Assembly: GCA_027943245.1 (NCBI GenBank)
Contig: JANDJZ010000151.1
Location: 1 to 62,328 of the forward strand
Direction of reading: 5' to 3'
Length of the DNA stretch: 62,328 nucleotides
Source: Acanthamoeba sp. SK_2022b
Lineage: Eukaryota > Discosea > Longamoebia > Acanthamoebidae
This document shows, one piece after another, positions 35,363-47,571 of this stretch; position 1 is the first letter of the stretch; each line of letters starts with the position of its first letter. A program made the position numbers and the translations under genes. Below the pieces are notes generated by a model. It did no database searches. It was not told where the DNA came from and saw only the letters and a list, made by a program, of their open reading frames with translations.

Positions 35363-36478
35363 ATGAAAGCATCAACGTTAATCCTTGTGGTTATGCCCTT
35401 GCTGCTGGCACTTGCTCTCGGCACAGGAGGCGCCGCAGCCGAAGGCGAGGAGATTATTGCCGCCACCTTCGCCGATTCGGCTTGCACCGAGCCTCGGCTC
35501 ATGGCACGACCCCAGTCGCTGCGCGGCGGCGACTGCGTCTACTCGCGACCCTACAAGTTCTACTACACCGTCTCCAACCCCTCCGGCAACGTCGCCAGGT
35601 GTGCCCTCCCCTCCCTTTCTTTATTTTCGTTTTTCGTGTTTATTAACTTTTTTTAATAATTTTAATAATTTTAAAAAGAAAATAAATTATTTGAAACTAT
35701 TTTTAATGCCAATAATCGATTTATTGGTCGCGTGCAGCTTCCGCTACGCTTGCCAGAAGGGGTGTGCGCCCGAGCACTGCCTGTACCAGGCCACAGCGCT
35801 GTTTGGCTCGTGCATCCGCGTCAACATCACCCTGCCCGCCAACTCCACCAACGCCACCAGCGCCCTCAGCAGCGGCGCCGGCTTCGAGGGCATCCACAAC
35901 AACACAGTCATCATCTACGCCGCGGCGTGGCGCGTCCAGCAGAACCAGACGCTGGCCTTCCGCGTCTACAACGACCACACCTGCACGTCGATGCAGCCCT
36001 ACGGCCAGTACCACGTCGACAGCGCCCTGTGCACCTACTCGAAGCTCATCAACTCGTCCTTCATGACGTCTTACCTCGACGAACGGGACGCGGTCGAGGC
36101 CCTGCGCGTGGCCTACCGCGTCAACTGCAACCAGGACTGCTCCGAGTGCGCCATCTACAACCGCACGGCCATCGGCGCGTGCATTCCAGTCGGTGAGCCA
36201 CCACCACACGCTTGACACGCATGACCCCGCGTAGAACGCAACATCTCACGTCTAGGAGGAACGTCAATGGGTGTCGTATGTTGTGTGCAGACAACGCCTT
36301 CGTGAGGGTCATCCTTCCAGCACAGTCTGACGAGGGGTTCCCCACGTGGGAGCTGGTGGTGATCATCGCGTGCGCCGTGGGCGGCGGCATCGCCATCGCG
36401 CTCATCAGCCTCACGCTCACGTTCATCGTGTGCCGCCACGTCAAGAGGAAGCGCACGGTCTACCGCGCCATCAACTAG
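35363..36478 (+). CDS. Cys-rich type I membrane protein, paralog of 33019-33771
   Basis: Exons 35363-35598, 35738-36192 and 36291-36478 (879 nt, 292 aa), phases consistent. Signal peptide MKASTLILVVMPLLLALALG, then an ectodomain with paired landmarks shared with the divergent neighbour (ADSACTEPRLMA, GDCVYSRPYKFYYTVS, CQKGCAPEHC, AAAWRVQQNQTLAF, CNQDCSECAIYNRTAIGACIP). Several N-x-S/T sites (NSTNATS, INSS, YNRT) suggest N-glycosylation. A single helix ELVVIIACAVGGGIAIALIS and a short basic cytoplasmic tail KRKRTVYRAIN follow. It starts only 71 bp after the tRNA-Gln gene. Probably a surface protein; ligand unknown. Confidence 0.85.
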
Positions 36479-37032
36479 GCTTCGTTTGCAAGCCAAGAAC
36501 CTGAGTACATTCAGGGCCGGACACACTCTCTCTACCCAAGCATTTGTAACGTATTTTTTGGCTATATTTGGTAAAACTATTTGAAAACTCCGAGAAATGT
36601 TGTAGCCACTCCTGGACGACTGGTGAAGGGACACAACACCACCCCTTGACGTTACACAAACCACGAGGCCACTACAACACCCCGCAGTACCAGCATGAAG
36701 GCATGATCTCCTCTTCTTCCATCTTTTCTTGCATCTTTTGGGGCTTTTTGCGTGCGAGAAGGCGCAAACACAATAGGCATGGTTGCCCACTCACTTTGCC
36801 TTTGTGTAGCGCGCACTAGCGGCCATTGGCAGACCATCACGAGGGGCGCTTCGCCTCACCTCGACTTCTGGTAGGCTATGCTACTTCCCCGCGCGTGGAA
36901 GGTGGCCACCCCCTGCTCACATACTGCACAACATCACCTCGTTTCTACCCGTCAGGAACTCGTAATGTGAGGCTGGGCCATGAGGTAGCAGGGGGCTATG
37001 GAGGGGCACGCCTCGCTACGCAACAACGTCGC
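36479..37032. other. Intergenic region
   Basis: 554 bp between tandem genes; no gene or repeat recognised. Confidence 0.5.
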
Positions 37033-38309
37033 ATGGCGTCGACAGCCAGCTGCACCGCACCTGCAGCACAAGCCTGTAACACGCCCGAGGAAGCCGCCGA
37101 CGAGTACGCTCGCTCCCCCCCTGCAAGAGCGTCTACGTGAGCTTTGACCTTGTCAACAAACGGCCTCCATCACAATGGTAGAGCGGTTCTGGGCGCGCTG
37201 TTGGGACAGTACAAGAAGGGCTGGTCGCTACCGCCCAAGTTCTACAACAGCGAGGCCATGCACCGTATGGTAGGCGGCACCTTGTCCGTGTAGCGCGCCC
37301 TCAGGTAGCGCCACTCACTCGCTCACCACGTGCGTGGTCGTGCATGTACGCGGTTACCCCCCAAAAGGACATGAAGAAGGTGTGGCAGACCTCGTGGCTG
37401 TTTGCCGGGTTCACCTTCCAGATCCCCAACGTGGGCGACTACTTCACCTACCAGGTCGGCGACGACTCCATCATCGTCATTCGCGGTACCAACTGTCCAT
37501 CATGTCCCCATTCCCTCTCTACACGATGCTCAGTAAAGAGTTCTGAAGCGACCACTCTACGCGTCTAGACGAGAATGGAGGCATCAGCGCGCTCTACAAC
37601 GCGTGTCGACACCGCGGGTCGAAGATCTGCACGAAGGAGGAGGGGCGGGCCACCCGCCTGGTGTGTCCCTACCACCAGTGGACCTACGCCACCGACGGGC
37701 GACTGCTGCGGGCCAAGTGGATGGAGCAGGAAGGCTTCAACAAGGAAGACTTTGGGCTGGTTCGCGCCAAGGCCGAGGAGGTCGACGGCCTCATCTGGAT
37801 CTCGCTCGCCGACGACCCGCCGCCCTTTGACGAGGCCCGCCCCACGCTCACCAACGAGGTCCGTACGCGCACGACGCCACTGCGACGCAGAGAGCCCAGC
37901 GTGTTTTCTGACGCGTGGCGCCACACGAGCAGATCAAGCCACACACGTTCCACATGGCGAAGGCTGCGCATGTGGTCGACTACGACATCAACGCCAACTG
38001 GAAGCTGGTCTACGAGAACAACAGGGACTGCTACCACTGCTACGTGGGCCACCCCGAGTACATCAAGGCCAACTACGACACGGTTCGCGCGCGCCCCATT
38101 GCGGCCCCCTTGCGCAGGTGATCGGCGTCGATTGCTGACGTGTTCAACGTGTGTGGCGCAGGCGTTCATCTACGTGAAGAACGCCGACGGCACCTTCTCC
38201 AGGCAGACTGACCCTACCGTACCCAACCGCGACGAGATCGAACAGGTGCGCTCCCCAGCACTCGATGTTTTGTGTATCTTTAGTATGTATATGTGTACGT
38301 GTACGTGTA

Positions 38310-38347
<38 letters not shown>

Positions 38348-39302
38348 ATGTTAACTTGCCTTGTGTGGTGCAGTATATGGCGGAGAAGAGTAAGGAGTGG
38401 CAACAGATGGGCCTCAATACAATGTGCTCTCCGGCGTCGTCGTTCCCTGGCGCAGGTACCATTCCGCCACGTCCCTTTCCGCGGACCGACGCTCACCCAT
38501 CGCGATCGATCCTCAGGCTGGTATCGCGCATCGCGCACGCCTCTGCGCAAGGGCTTCGTAACTGAGTCGATCGACGGCCAGCCCGTCTCCAATCCTCTCC
38601 TCGGCTCCTTCAAAGACAGGCACCGCCCCATCTCTCCCCCCCCCCCTTTCTCCCATCTGTGCGCGGACTGCGCGGACGACTGACGGTTCGTGCGGGCGTT
38701 TGGGGGGGGGGGGGCGAGCAGGGACGTGGGCTCGATGCGCGTCCACACGCTGCCCAACTTTTGGATTCACGCGTCGGGCGACCACGCCGTCGCCACCAGG
38801 TGCCGCCGCGATTCTGTCCTGCGTTTCTGGAAGTGCGCGCGCGTGGACTGAAAGGCTGCTCTGGCGTTGGCCAGGTTGACGCCCGCGGGGCCGCAAAAGA
38901 CGAAGGCGCGCGTGTGGTGGCTGGTGCACAGGGACGCCAAGGAGGGCGTGGACTACACGCTCGACAGGCTCATGCCCATCTGGCAAAAGACGTCCGAGCA
39001 GGTAAGAGCGATCGGCGTTCTCCCCCATTCCACAGGCGTTCCCTCACACTCTAGCATCCGCCATGTATATGTGCACGGAACAGGACTGGGAGCTGTGCGA
39101 GCTCAACCAGCAGGGCGTCAACTCCTCGCGCCACTCGCCCGGCGTTTACTCGGAGAAGAAGGAGGTACAACAACAAACAACAAACAACAACAGCTTGTAT
39201 GCATTGGGCGCTCCACTGACCCTCTTTTTCTCTGCTGCACCAACGCCAAAGGCTGGAGTGGACAAGTTCACGCAGTGGTACATCAAGAAGATGGCCGCCT
39301 GA
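37033..39302 (+). CDS. Rieske non-heme iron oxygenase, alpha-subunit type
   Basis: Exon 1 is 37033-37136 and splices in phase to about 37181 (STAVLGALLGQYKKGW). The Rieske [2Fe-2S] ligands are CRH in NACRHRGSK and CPYHQW, 17-18 residues apart. The mononuclear iron motif sits in YENNRDCYHCYVGHPEYIKANYD (His, His, then Asp); NWKLVYENN precedes it. Downstream come SMRVHTLPNFWIHASGDHAV and ARVWWLVHRDAKEGVDY. The closest groups I can think of are bacterial quaternary-amine oxygenases (glycine betaine or choline type, GbcA/CMO), but the substrate is not shown by the sequence. Stop TGA at 39300-39302. About nine exons; one intron holds a (GTATGT)n repeat (38285-38346). No reductase gene is adjacent. 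Few eukaryotes carry this type, so ancient bacterial transfer is possible. Confidence 0.88.
38285..38346. repeat. (GTATGT)n / GTGTAC hexanucleotide repeat in intron
   Basis: About ten hexamer units in an intron of the Rieske gene, beginning as GTGTAC and drifting to GTATGT. Confidence 0.9.
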
Positions 39303-39664
39303 TCCCCAAGCCCTTCTATGCTACACTACTGCCTATGGAGCATGTTCACAGCATGCCTTGTTGTCCACGTCTACTCTACACCTTAACTTATAAATATCAG
39401 ATATATCTTTTTTCCCACATATAAATATATTTCCTCTGCTTTTCCTTTTTGTCAGGCGTACCAAAGAAAAATTCTGGCTTTTTTTATTTGCCCCAACAAG
39501 ACACCAGCGCCAGTGAATCGGTTATCCCTTGATCTCATCATCTGCAGACTTTCCGGCAACAGGCAAGTCGTTTCCTCCTGAAGTTTTCGCACCTCTGCTA
39601 CAAACCCCACAGTAAGCAACATCTTGGAAAATAGCTAATTTGCAACATTCGTGGATCGCAGGAC
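39303..39664. other. Intergenic region
   Basis: 362 bp with an AT-rich stretch after the Rieske gene. No gene seen. A CAG three bases before the NKAP ATG could be the 3' end of a 5'-leader intron. Confidence 0.5.
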
Positions 39665-41600
<1,936 letters not shown>

Positions 41601-41980
41601 GTGAGCGAGTTAACGATACGAGTTTCCTAGCCCCCTGTGTGTGTGTGTGTCCGTCTCGCACACCACACGAATGCAACCAACCAACCAATCAACTGTGTGA
41701 ATAAAGAATCAAGGGAACACCAGCCAGGCCAAGGGAAACCAGGGAACACCATGTGCCTTGGTCCCAAACGAAGCCGGTCTTCGCGCAGGCGAAAAAGTGG
41801 CCCTTCGCCGAACAAGTCACAATTTGTCGACGGATGGTTGAAATGGGCCAACGGGAAATCAAACGAGGCTCAGTTCCCGTGTGGTCCCAGGAGGCGATAA
41901 AACTGCCTTCGTCGAACGGTAACGCGAACCAGCAGACCAGAGGCGAAAATCATTTTCGTTTCATCATCAGAACTAGGAGT

Positions 41981-42223
41981 CCCATAAAAGCTGCATCTTG
42001 GTACGTCTCGTTTCTTTCACCAACCCACTCTTTGGAAGACCACCAGAGGTCTAACTCAACTTTAAACAACTACCTCTGTTCGACTGCCTTCCCACTTTTA
42101 GGGGCCCATAAAAGCTGCATCTTGGTACGTCTCGTTTCTTTCACCAACCCACTCTTTGGAAGACCACCAGAGGTCTAACTCAACTTTAAACAACTACCTC
42201 TGTTCGACTGCCTTCCCACTTTT
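41981..42223 (+). promoter_or_regulatory. Tandemly duplicated 5' region of the Rac gene
   Basis: A 119-bp block (CCCATAAAAGCTGCATCTTG...) occurs twice, at 41981-42099 and 42105-42223. I saw no difference between copies; they are joined by AGGGG. Each copy has a TATA-like CATAAAAG, a GTACGT that could act as a splice donor, and a pyrimidine-rich TTTCTTTC stretch. The second copy ends 34 bp before the Rac ATG and is followed by TCCTCGTAG, a possible 3' splice site. This suggests two start regions or two alternative leader exons for one gene. Confidence 0.7.
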
Positions 42224-42257
42224 TTCCTCCTCGTAGATCCCCCCCAATTAAACAACA

Positions 42258-42848
42258 ATGGCGATGCAAGCGATCAAGTGCGTGGTGGTCGGCGACGGTG
42301 CCGTCGGTAAGACCTGTCTTCTGATCTCGTACACCACCAACGCCTTCCCCGGCGAGTACATCCCTACGGTCTTCGATAATTACTCGGCCAACGTCATGGT
42401 CGATAACAAGGCCATCAACTTGGGTCTCTGGGATACGGCCGGTCAGGAGGATTACGATCGTCTCCGCCCGCTGTCCTACCCCCAGACCGACGTCTTCCTC
42501 ATCTGCTTCTCCGTCGTGTCGCCTCCCTCGTACGAGAATGCCCGCAACAAGTGGAATCCCGAGATCATGCACCACTGCCCGACCACCCCCAAGCTGCTCG
42601 TTGGTACCAAGACCGATTTGAGGAACGACGCCGACACCATCGCGCGTCTTGCCGACAAGAAGATGCAGCCCATCCAGCAGGACCAGGGCGACAAGCTCGC
42701 CAAGGAGGTCGGCGCCGTCAAGTACCTCGAGTGCTCTGCCCTTACCCAGCAGGGTCTCAAGAACGTCTTCGACGAGGCCATCCGCGTGGTCCTCAACCCG
42801 CCCTCGCCCGCCAAGAAGGAGAAGAAGGGCAAGTGCTCCCTCTTCTAA
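42258..42848 (+). CDS. Rac-family small GTPase
   Basis: Intronless, 196 residues. Rho-family switch regulating actin and phagocytosis-type processes at the plasma membrane. G1 GDGAVGKT, switch [14 protein letters not shown], switch [19 protein letters not shown]4 TKTD ([11 protein letters not shown]), G5 CSAL, the Rho insert between them, a basic tail KKEKKGK and a CAAX box CSLF (final Phe/Leu context favours geranylgeranylation). All nucleotide-binding residues are intact. Upstream lies a duplicated promoter block. High GC third positions and no introns suggest strong expression. Confidence 0.97.
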   Translation: MAMQAIKCVVVGDGAVGKTCLLISYTTNAFPGEYIPTVFDNYSANVMVDNKAINLGLWDTAGQEDYDRLRPLSYPQTDVFLICFSVVSPPSYENARNKWNPEIMHHCPTTPKLLVGTKTDLRNDADTIARLADKKMQPIQQDQGDKLAKEVGAVKYLECSALTQQGLKNVFDEAIRVVLNPPSPAKKEKKGKCSLF

Positions 42849-43384
42849 GCGTCTCTCCTGCGGCTCCTCTCGTCGGACGCGCCCCCTCTCTCAGCCAGCG
42901 CACCCCAGCCGCCGACGATTTCTGATATTACGCTACGCGAGCGACATGGGGGGAAACGATTGATCGCCTACTCCTCATCTCCTTCGCAGCTTCCCCGTTC
43001 TCTCGACCCCCTTGTATAGTTAATACACGATCGCGCAACACCATCATCCATTCATTTCCTTGTTTGGTCCATTTTTTTGTTGCTTAATCTCGGTTCATCT
43101 TCGTCTCTTTCCCTCGTCGGCAAAGCGTGCTTGTGTGCGCACAGGCGGGCAGCACGAACTGTTGCGCTTCTAAGAAAACGCAACAGCGCTTGCAACGCGT
43201 GTTGCGTGTGCCCGCCACAACAACTGTTCCGTGGAGGTGTCTCTTCCTCAACTTGCTCTTTGCAGATAGATCCCTGTTGCACCTTGCCGTTGTTTGATGC
43301 CATGGACGACCTCGCTACTCAAGGCATGCTTCATCTCCCATAGTGCGCATATGTGACAGTTCATCTCATCCGATTTTTTGCCAG
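42849..43384. other. Intergenic region, with possible undetected first exon of the transporter
   Basis: The transporter's first recognised exon starts at 43385. An ATG at 43301 (MDDLATQG) is a candidate first exon, but I could not find a GT donor that joins it in phase. Confidence 0.45.
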
Positions 43385-43981
43385 GCCTTTGTCATGTTCT
43401 TGGCGGTTAATCCGTTTTTTGCCATCTTCTTCACCTACGACGTCATTGGGGCCCTGGGCAGTGAGCTCGGTACCTTCATCTCTTCTTGGTGAATTCTCCG
43501 ATCTTGCTGCACGGTTGGAGATTAAAGCTCGATCGCGTTCGCAGAGAAGGAAATGGGCCTGCAGGCCGAAGAGATCGGATGGCTCTACTCTGGTACCAGC
43601 AACATGCCCACGCCTCGTTTGTTCTGCTTTGTTTTGTCTTAGACACCGCTCACTGTACTGCACCGTGTGCTTAAAGCCTACTCCATCTTCACGCCCGTGA
43701 TGGTGTTTCTTAGTGGCCTACTCATCGACAAGATTGGCGCCAAGAAGTACGTGTGTCGTGTCCCCCTGTGTGTTTGGTGCTCGTGTTGACCGTCCTACCA
43801 GATCTGACTCTTTGGAAACAGAACGGGCATGCTCATGTCGTCGATCATGGTTGGGGGCACGGCGGTGGTCACCTATGGCGGCTACCGGCGCGAGTTCTTG
43901 GTCATGGCCGGAGGCCGCTTGGCGGCTGGCTTTGGAGAGTCCCTTCTCGTCGCCATGCAGGCCATCATCGTATAGAAACCA

Positions 43982-44041
<60 letters not shown>

Positions 44042-44053
44042 CACACGCACGCG

Positions 44054-44130
<77 letters not shown>

Positions 44131-45824
44131 GCGCACATGCACATGCGCGCACGCGACATATTTCTCACTCGCAACACTGGCATCGCGCAGTGCCAGAACT
44201 TCACCGAGGCGTGGTGGCTCAACATGGCGTTCGCGATGAGCAACGTGTGGGGCCAGCTGGGAAACGCGAGCGTGTTCTTCCTGCTCCCGTTCATCGCCGA
44301 GGGCGGCCTGACGATCGCCATCAGCACGTGCTTCTTGTACGTCGACTGCTTGAAGAATCGCTGTCGTTCGCGTGCGTTCTCACTGACGCGCGCATGACGT
44401 CAGCGTGTCGGCGTTCTCGTGGCTCACGTGCCTGCTCTACGTGCTCATCGATGGGCCCGCCCTGCGCAATACGATCGGAGGTGACCTTCTCTCGACTCGC
44501 AAAGAATGCGCGCGCGTGTGTGTTGCAATTCCTCGCGTAACTCCCGCCTCCACGCCCGCGCGCATGCAGGCATCAGTTCCAGCACCGAAGGCTCCAAAAT
44601 GCGGCTGAGCGACATCAAGGAGTTCCCGGCCAGCTTCTGGTATTCTCTTTCGTTTCGTTTTTCGTTTCGTTTTTTTTTGGGGGGGGGGTTCACGCTCACC
44701 TCGCCCCCCCCCCCCTCTCACAACACACGCACGCGGAGCGCAGGTGCCTCTCGCTGATCAATTGCCTGTCGACGTGCTCCATCTTCGTGTCGATGTCCTT
44801 TGGGCCGCTGTTCCTCATAGAGACCGCGGGCTATTCTGCGAGCACGGCTGGCATCATCATCGCGCTCATGAACGCCACCGTGCTCTTGGCGCCCATTGCC
44901 GGATGGGTGCTCGATGCCTTCGGTACGTCGCTCGATCACACCACCATCATACATGCACACCACAACAAATTAAACACCACACCAACGCTTGCGTGTGTGT
45001 CTCGTCATCCGCGCAGGCCGGCGCGTGTGGATTTGGATCGGCTGCTGCCTGCTGATGGCCGCCTCGTTCACCGTGTTGGCTTTCGAGAAGATGGACCCCG
45101 TCTTATGGCTCATGCTCATCGGTCCGTCTCTCTTACCCCTCGCCTGCCCTCTTCGCGTTGCCTCTGCCAACTCCTTATCCCCCCCCCCCCCAACGGCGTA
45201 CAGGCGTGGCCTTTGCGGTTCTCAATTCGTCGGTCAACGCTGCCATCTCGCTTGTTGGTATGCCATCTCCTCGCTCTATTTTCGTTAATTCATTATTTTA
45301 TTAAAATAAATAAATAAATAAAATGTGATATCTACTCACCCCGCCGGCCATCGACCACGTCGACAAAGTGTCGCCTCGCGTGTTTGGCACGGCCTACGGC
45401 ATATGCGGGGTGATGTTCAACGTCTCGCTCCTCGTGTTCCCGTCCCTCATCGGCGCCATACGGAATGCCCTCGGTACGGTCGCCCAGCTCGCGGGTCTGG
45501 TTCGCTGCTCGGGCCGAGACCGGAAGCTGATCTCTGTGCTGTCGTTGTTCGTTGATGCCAGGGTCGTTCTTTGTGCCAATGCTGGTGTTTGCGGGGATCA
45601 ACCTGCTGGGCACGATGGTGGCCGTGGCGCTCTTCTTCTTCAACCGGGCGTGGAACGACAACATACTCAACCTCACCGCTCTGCAGATCGACGCGCTCAT
45701 GTCCGCGCGTGTGGATGAGGGCGGCGATGATGATGGCGAAGGGGCCTATAAGCCGATCAAGAGTCATCGCGACACGGAGCTACTTGCCACCTCGCCCACC
45801 GAGACCACGCCGCTCCGTCCCTGA
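43385..45824 (+). CDS. Major facilitator superfamily transporter, MFSD1-like (5' exon unresolved)
   Basis: Twelve-helix MFS carrier. MFSD1 proteins are lysosomal dipeptide/amino-acid exporters, so an endolysosomal place is inferred. Exons read: AFVMFLAVNPFFAIFFTYDV, MGLQAEEIGWLYSGTSN, VMVFLSGLLIDKIGAKK (MFS motif A region, DKIGAKK), AGGRLAAGFGESLLVAMQ, WWLNMAFAMSNVWGQLGNAS, MRLSDIKEFPASFWCLSLIN (MFSD1 has a comparable L-DVK-F...W stretch), AGWVLDAFG, RVWIWIGCCLLMAASF, FGTAYGICGVMFNVSLL (LGTAYG motif) and the final helix MLVFAGINLLGTMVAVALFF. A soluble acidic tail ends ETTPLRP; it carries ELLATSP, which resembles a dileucine sorting motif. Stop TGA 45822-45824. Intron 43975-44190 is the most repeat-rich of the window. 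Confidence 0.8.
43982..44128. repeat. (ACGC)n, (AC)n and (GC)n compound microsatellite in intron
   Basis: About 12 ACGC units, then AC, GC and about 33 AC units, in an intron of the transporter gene. It covers most of that intron. Confidence 0.93.
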
Positions 45825-45904
45825 GCATTTTTTATTTATTCGTTTTATTATTTATTTACTCTGTGTAGCGCACACAAAACCAGAAAGATTCAAAAAAACC
45901 TGAA

Positions 45905-46832
45905 ATGGAAGAGGGGAGGCAAGATGGGAGTGGGGGAGCACTGCCACTGGTGGGTCAGCGGGAGGAGCTAGCTAAATTGGAGGCTACCTATACCAATCCA
46001 GTTATCCGCAAGAAGATACGCACCCTCGCGCTGGCCTACCCCCACTGGCGTCCAATACGTGGTGATGGTGCGCTCCATCTGCCTCCTCATACCAATTGTT
46101 TATTTAATTCAAAAAAATAGATCTTTCAAGTGACCGTGAAGGCTAATAGTCAAGTTGTGCAGGCAATTGCTTCTACCGAGCGCTGTGGGCCGGACTTGTA
46201 GAGGAGGCCGCTCGGCGTGATGACCCAGCTGTCGCGCTCGCGGCGCTACGCGACCGCTTCCGAACGACAGAGGCCGCCCTTGCCGAACAAGCGCAAGGAG
46301 GCGCGAGCGACCTGTGGCAGCAGGTGCAGCTTCACTTCGACACTGAGGCGGGCAAGGCCATGAAGGAGGCGGAGTGGGCGCGGTGGTACGAGGACAGCGC
46401 CATCTCCGACACGTTTGTGCGCTACCTCAGGTAACCCGCTCATGTCAAGTGCGCGTGTTGCCTGCCCATAGGCAGTCTCCCTCTGTTCTAATATCTCCCT
46501 CGCTTGCTCACCGGCTACGTCATATCAGGTCGGTGACGTCGCGCTCGCTCGAGCGACGCCGCGACGAGTTCGAGATCTTCCTGCCCGAGGGCCAGACCCT
46601 CGCCGACCGGCGCGCGCTGGCGGAACGCATGGGGGAGGAGGCCGAGCAGCTCGAGATGAGCGCCCTCCTCGCCGCGCTCGACGTCGGCGTGCGCGTCTAC
46701 CAGCTCGACCGCAGCGAGGGCCCGTTCGCCGTCTACGTCCTGCCCGACGAGCGGTTCAAGGAGCGCGCCGGCGAGCTACTGACCCTCCTCTACCGGCCCG
46801 GCCACTACGACCTCCTCTACAAGCGCGCCTGA
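45905..46832 (+). CDS. Otubain (OTUB1-type) deubiquitinating cysteine protease
   Basis: Three exons 45905-46067, 46163-46430 and 46529-46832 give 244 residues; both junctions are in phase. The catalytic segment is split by the first intron: RGDG then NCFYRALWAGL (Asp and Cys of the triad). The His is in YRPGHYDLLYKRA at the C-terminus. The middle ISDTFVRYLRSVTSRSLERR and SALLAALDVGVRVYQLD match the C65/peptidase family layout, and the length fits otubains (about 230-270). It cleaves ubiquitin chains or inhibits E2 enzymes. Expected cytosolic. Active-site residues are intact. Confidence 0.95.
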
Positions 46833-47571
46833 CAAATTACCCACCCGCCCACCCCACACCGACCGAAACGCGAGTTGAGCCCGCGGGGAGCTGGACCGGA
46901 TCGCCACCGTGGCTCGGCTGCGGCTATATAGGCGCAGCCCAGCCCAGAGCCGCCGGCCGTCGGAATCACTGGGTCGTGGAGACGCCCCCCGTATTGAGAG
47001 AGCGAGGCCACGGCGGGCGAAACGCGAGCGGGCCCTTGAACTCCCGGTCCCTTGTAGCAGTCTCTCTTTCGGGCCTCCCGCTCCCTCTCCGCCCCCCGAC
47101 TTTGGTGCGTTCGCGCTTTTTCGGCCTCCGCGCTCTGCGCGCTCTTCGTCAACCGTCACTTTGCTGTCAGTCGTTCTGCGGATGAGCGGCCGGTTCGACC
47201 CGCCATCAGTCGTCCCGGGGCGCGTGATTGACGGCCCTTCTGTTCATAAGGAGTGAGCTTGACCAGGTCGTGCCCGATAGGGCCTTTCCTGACTTGGCCC
47301 CTCACGTGGCCGCGTGGACTCCGCGTGGAGCGAAAGTGCAGTCGAAAGCACGCAGGAGTGCAGCCACACACGCGGCCACCGGAGCCAGTCATCGCCTGCC
47401 ATCACCATCATCGGGTCCACACGGCTAAGAAGCCCCGTCTCCCTCGCCAGAGCCCTGCGTTTGGACAACGTCAAGAGAAGACAGAGAGAAGAGAGAAGAA
47501 GTAGAAGCAACGTTTGAAGGAGTGGGTGAGCGTAGAAAGAAGACAAACGATCCACACGTGTCCAGCGCTCA
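46833..47571. promoter_or_regulatory. Upstream region of the receptor kinase gene
   Basis: 739 bp without a convincing gene. A TATATAGG sequence at about 46924-46931 is the only TATA-like box noticed. A CT-rich stretch follows at 47050-47110. Confidence 0.4.
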
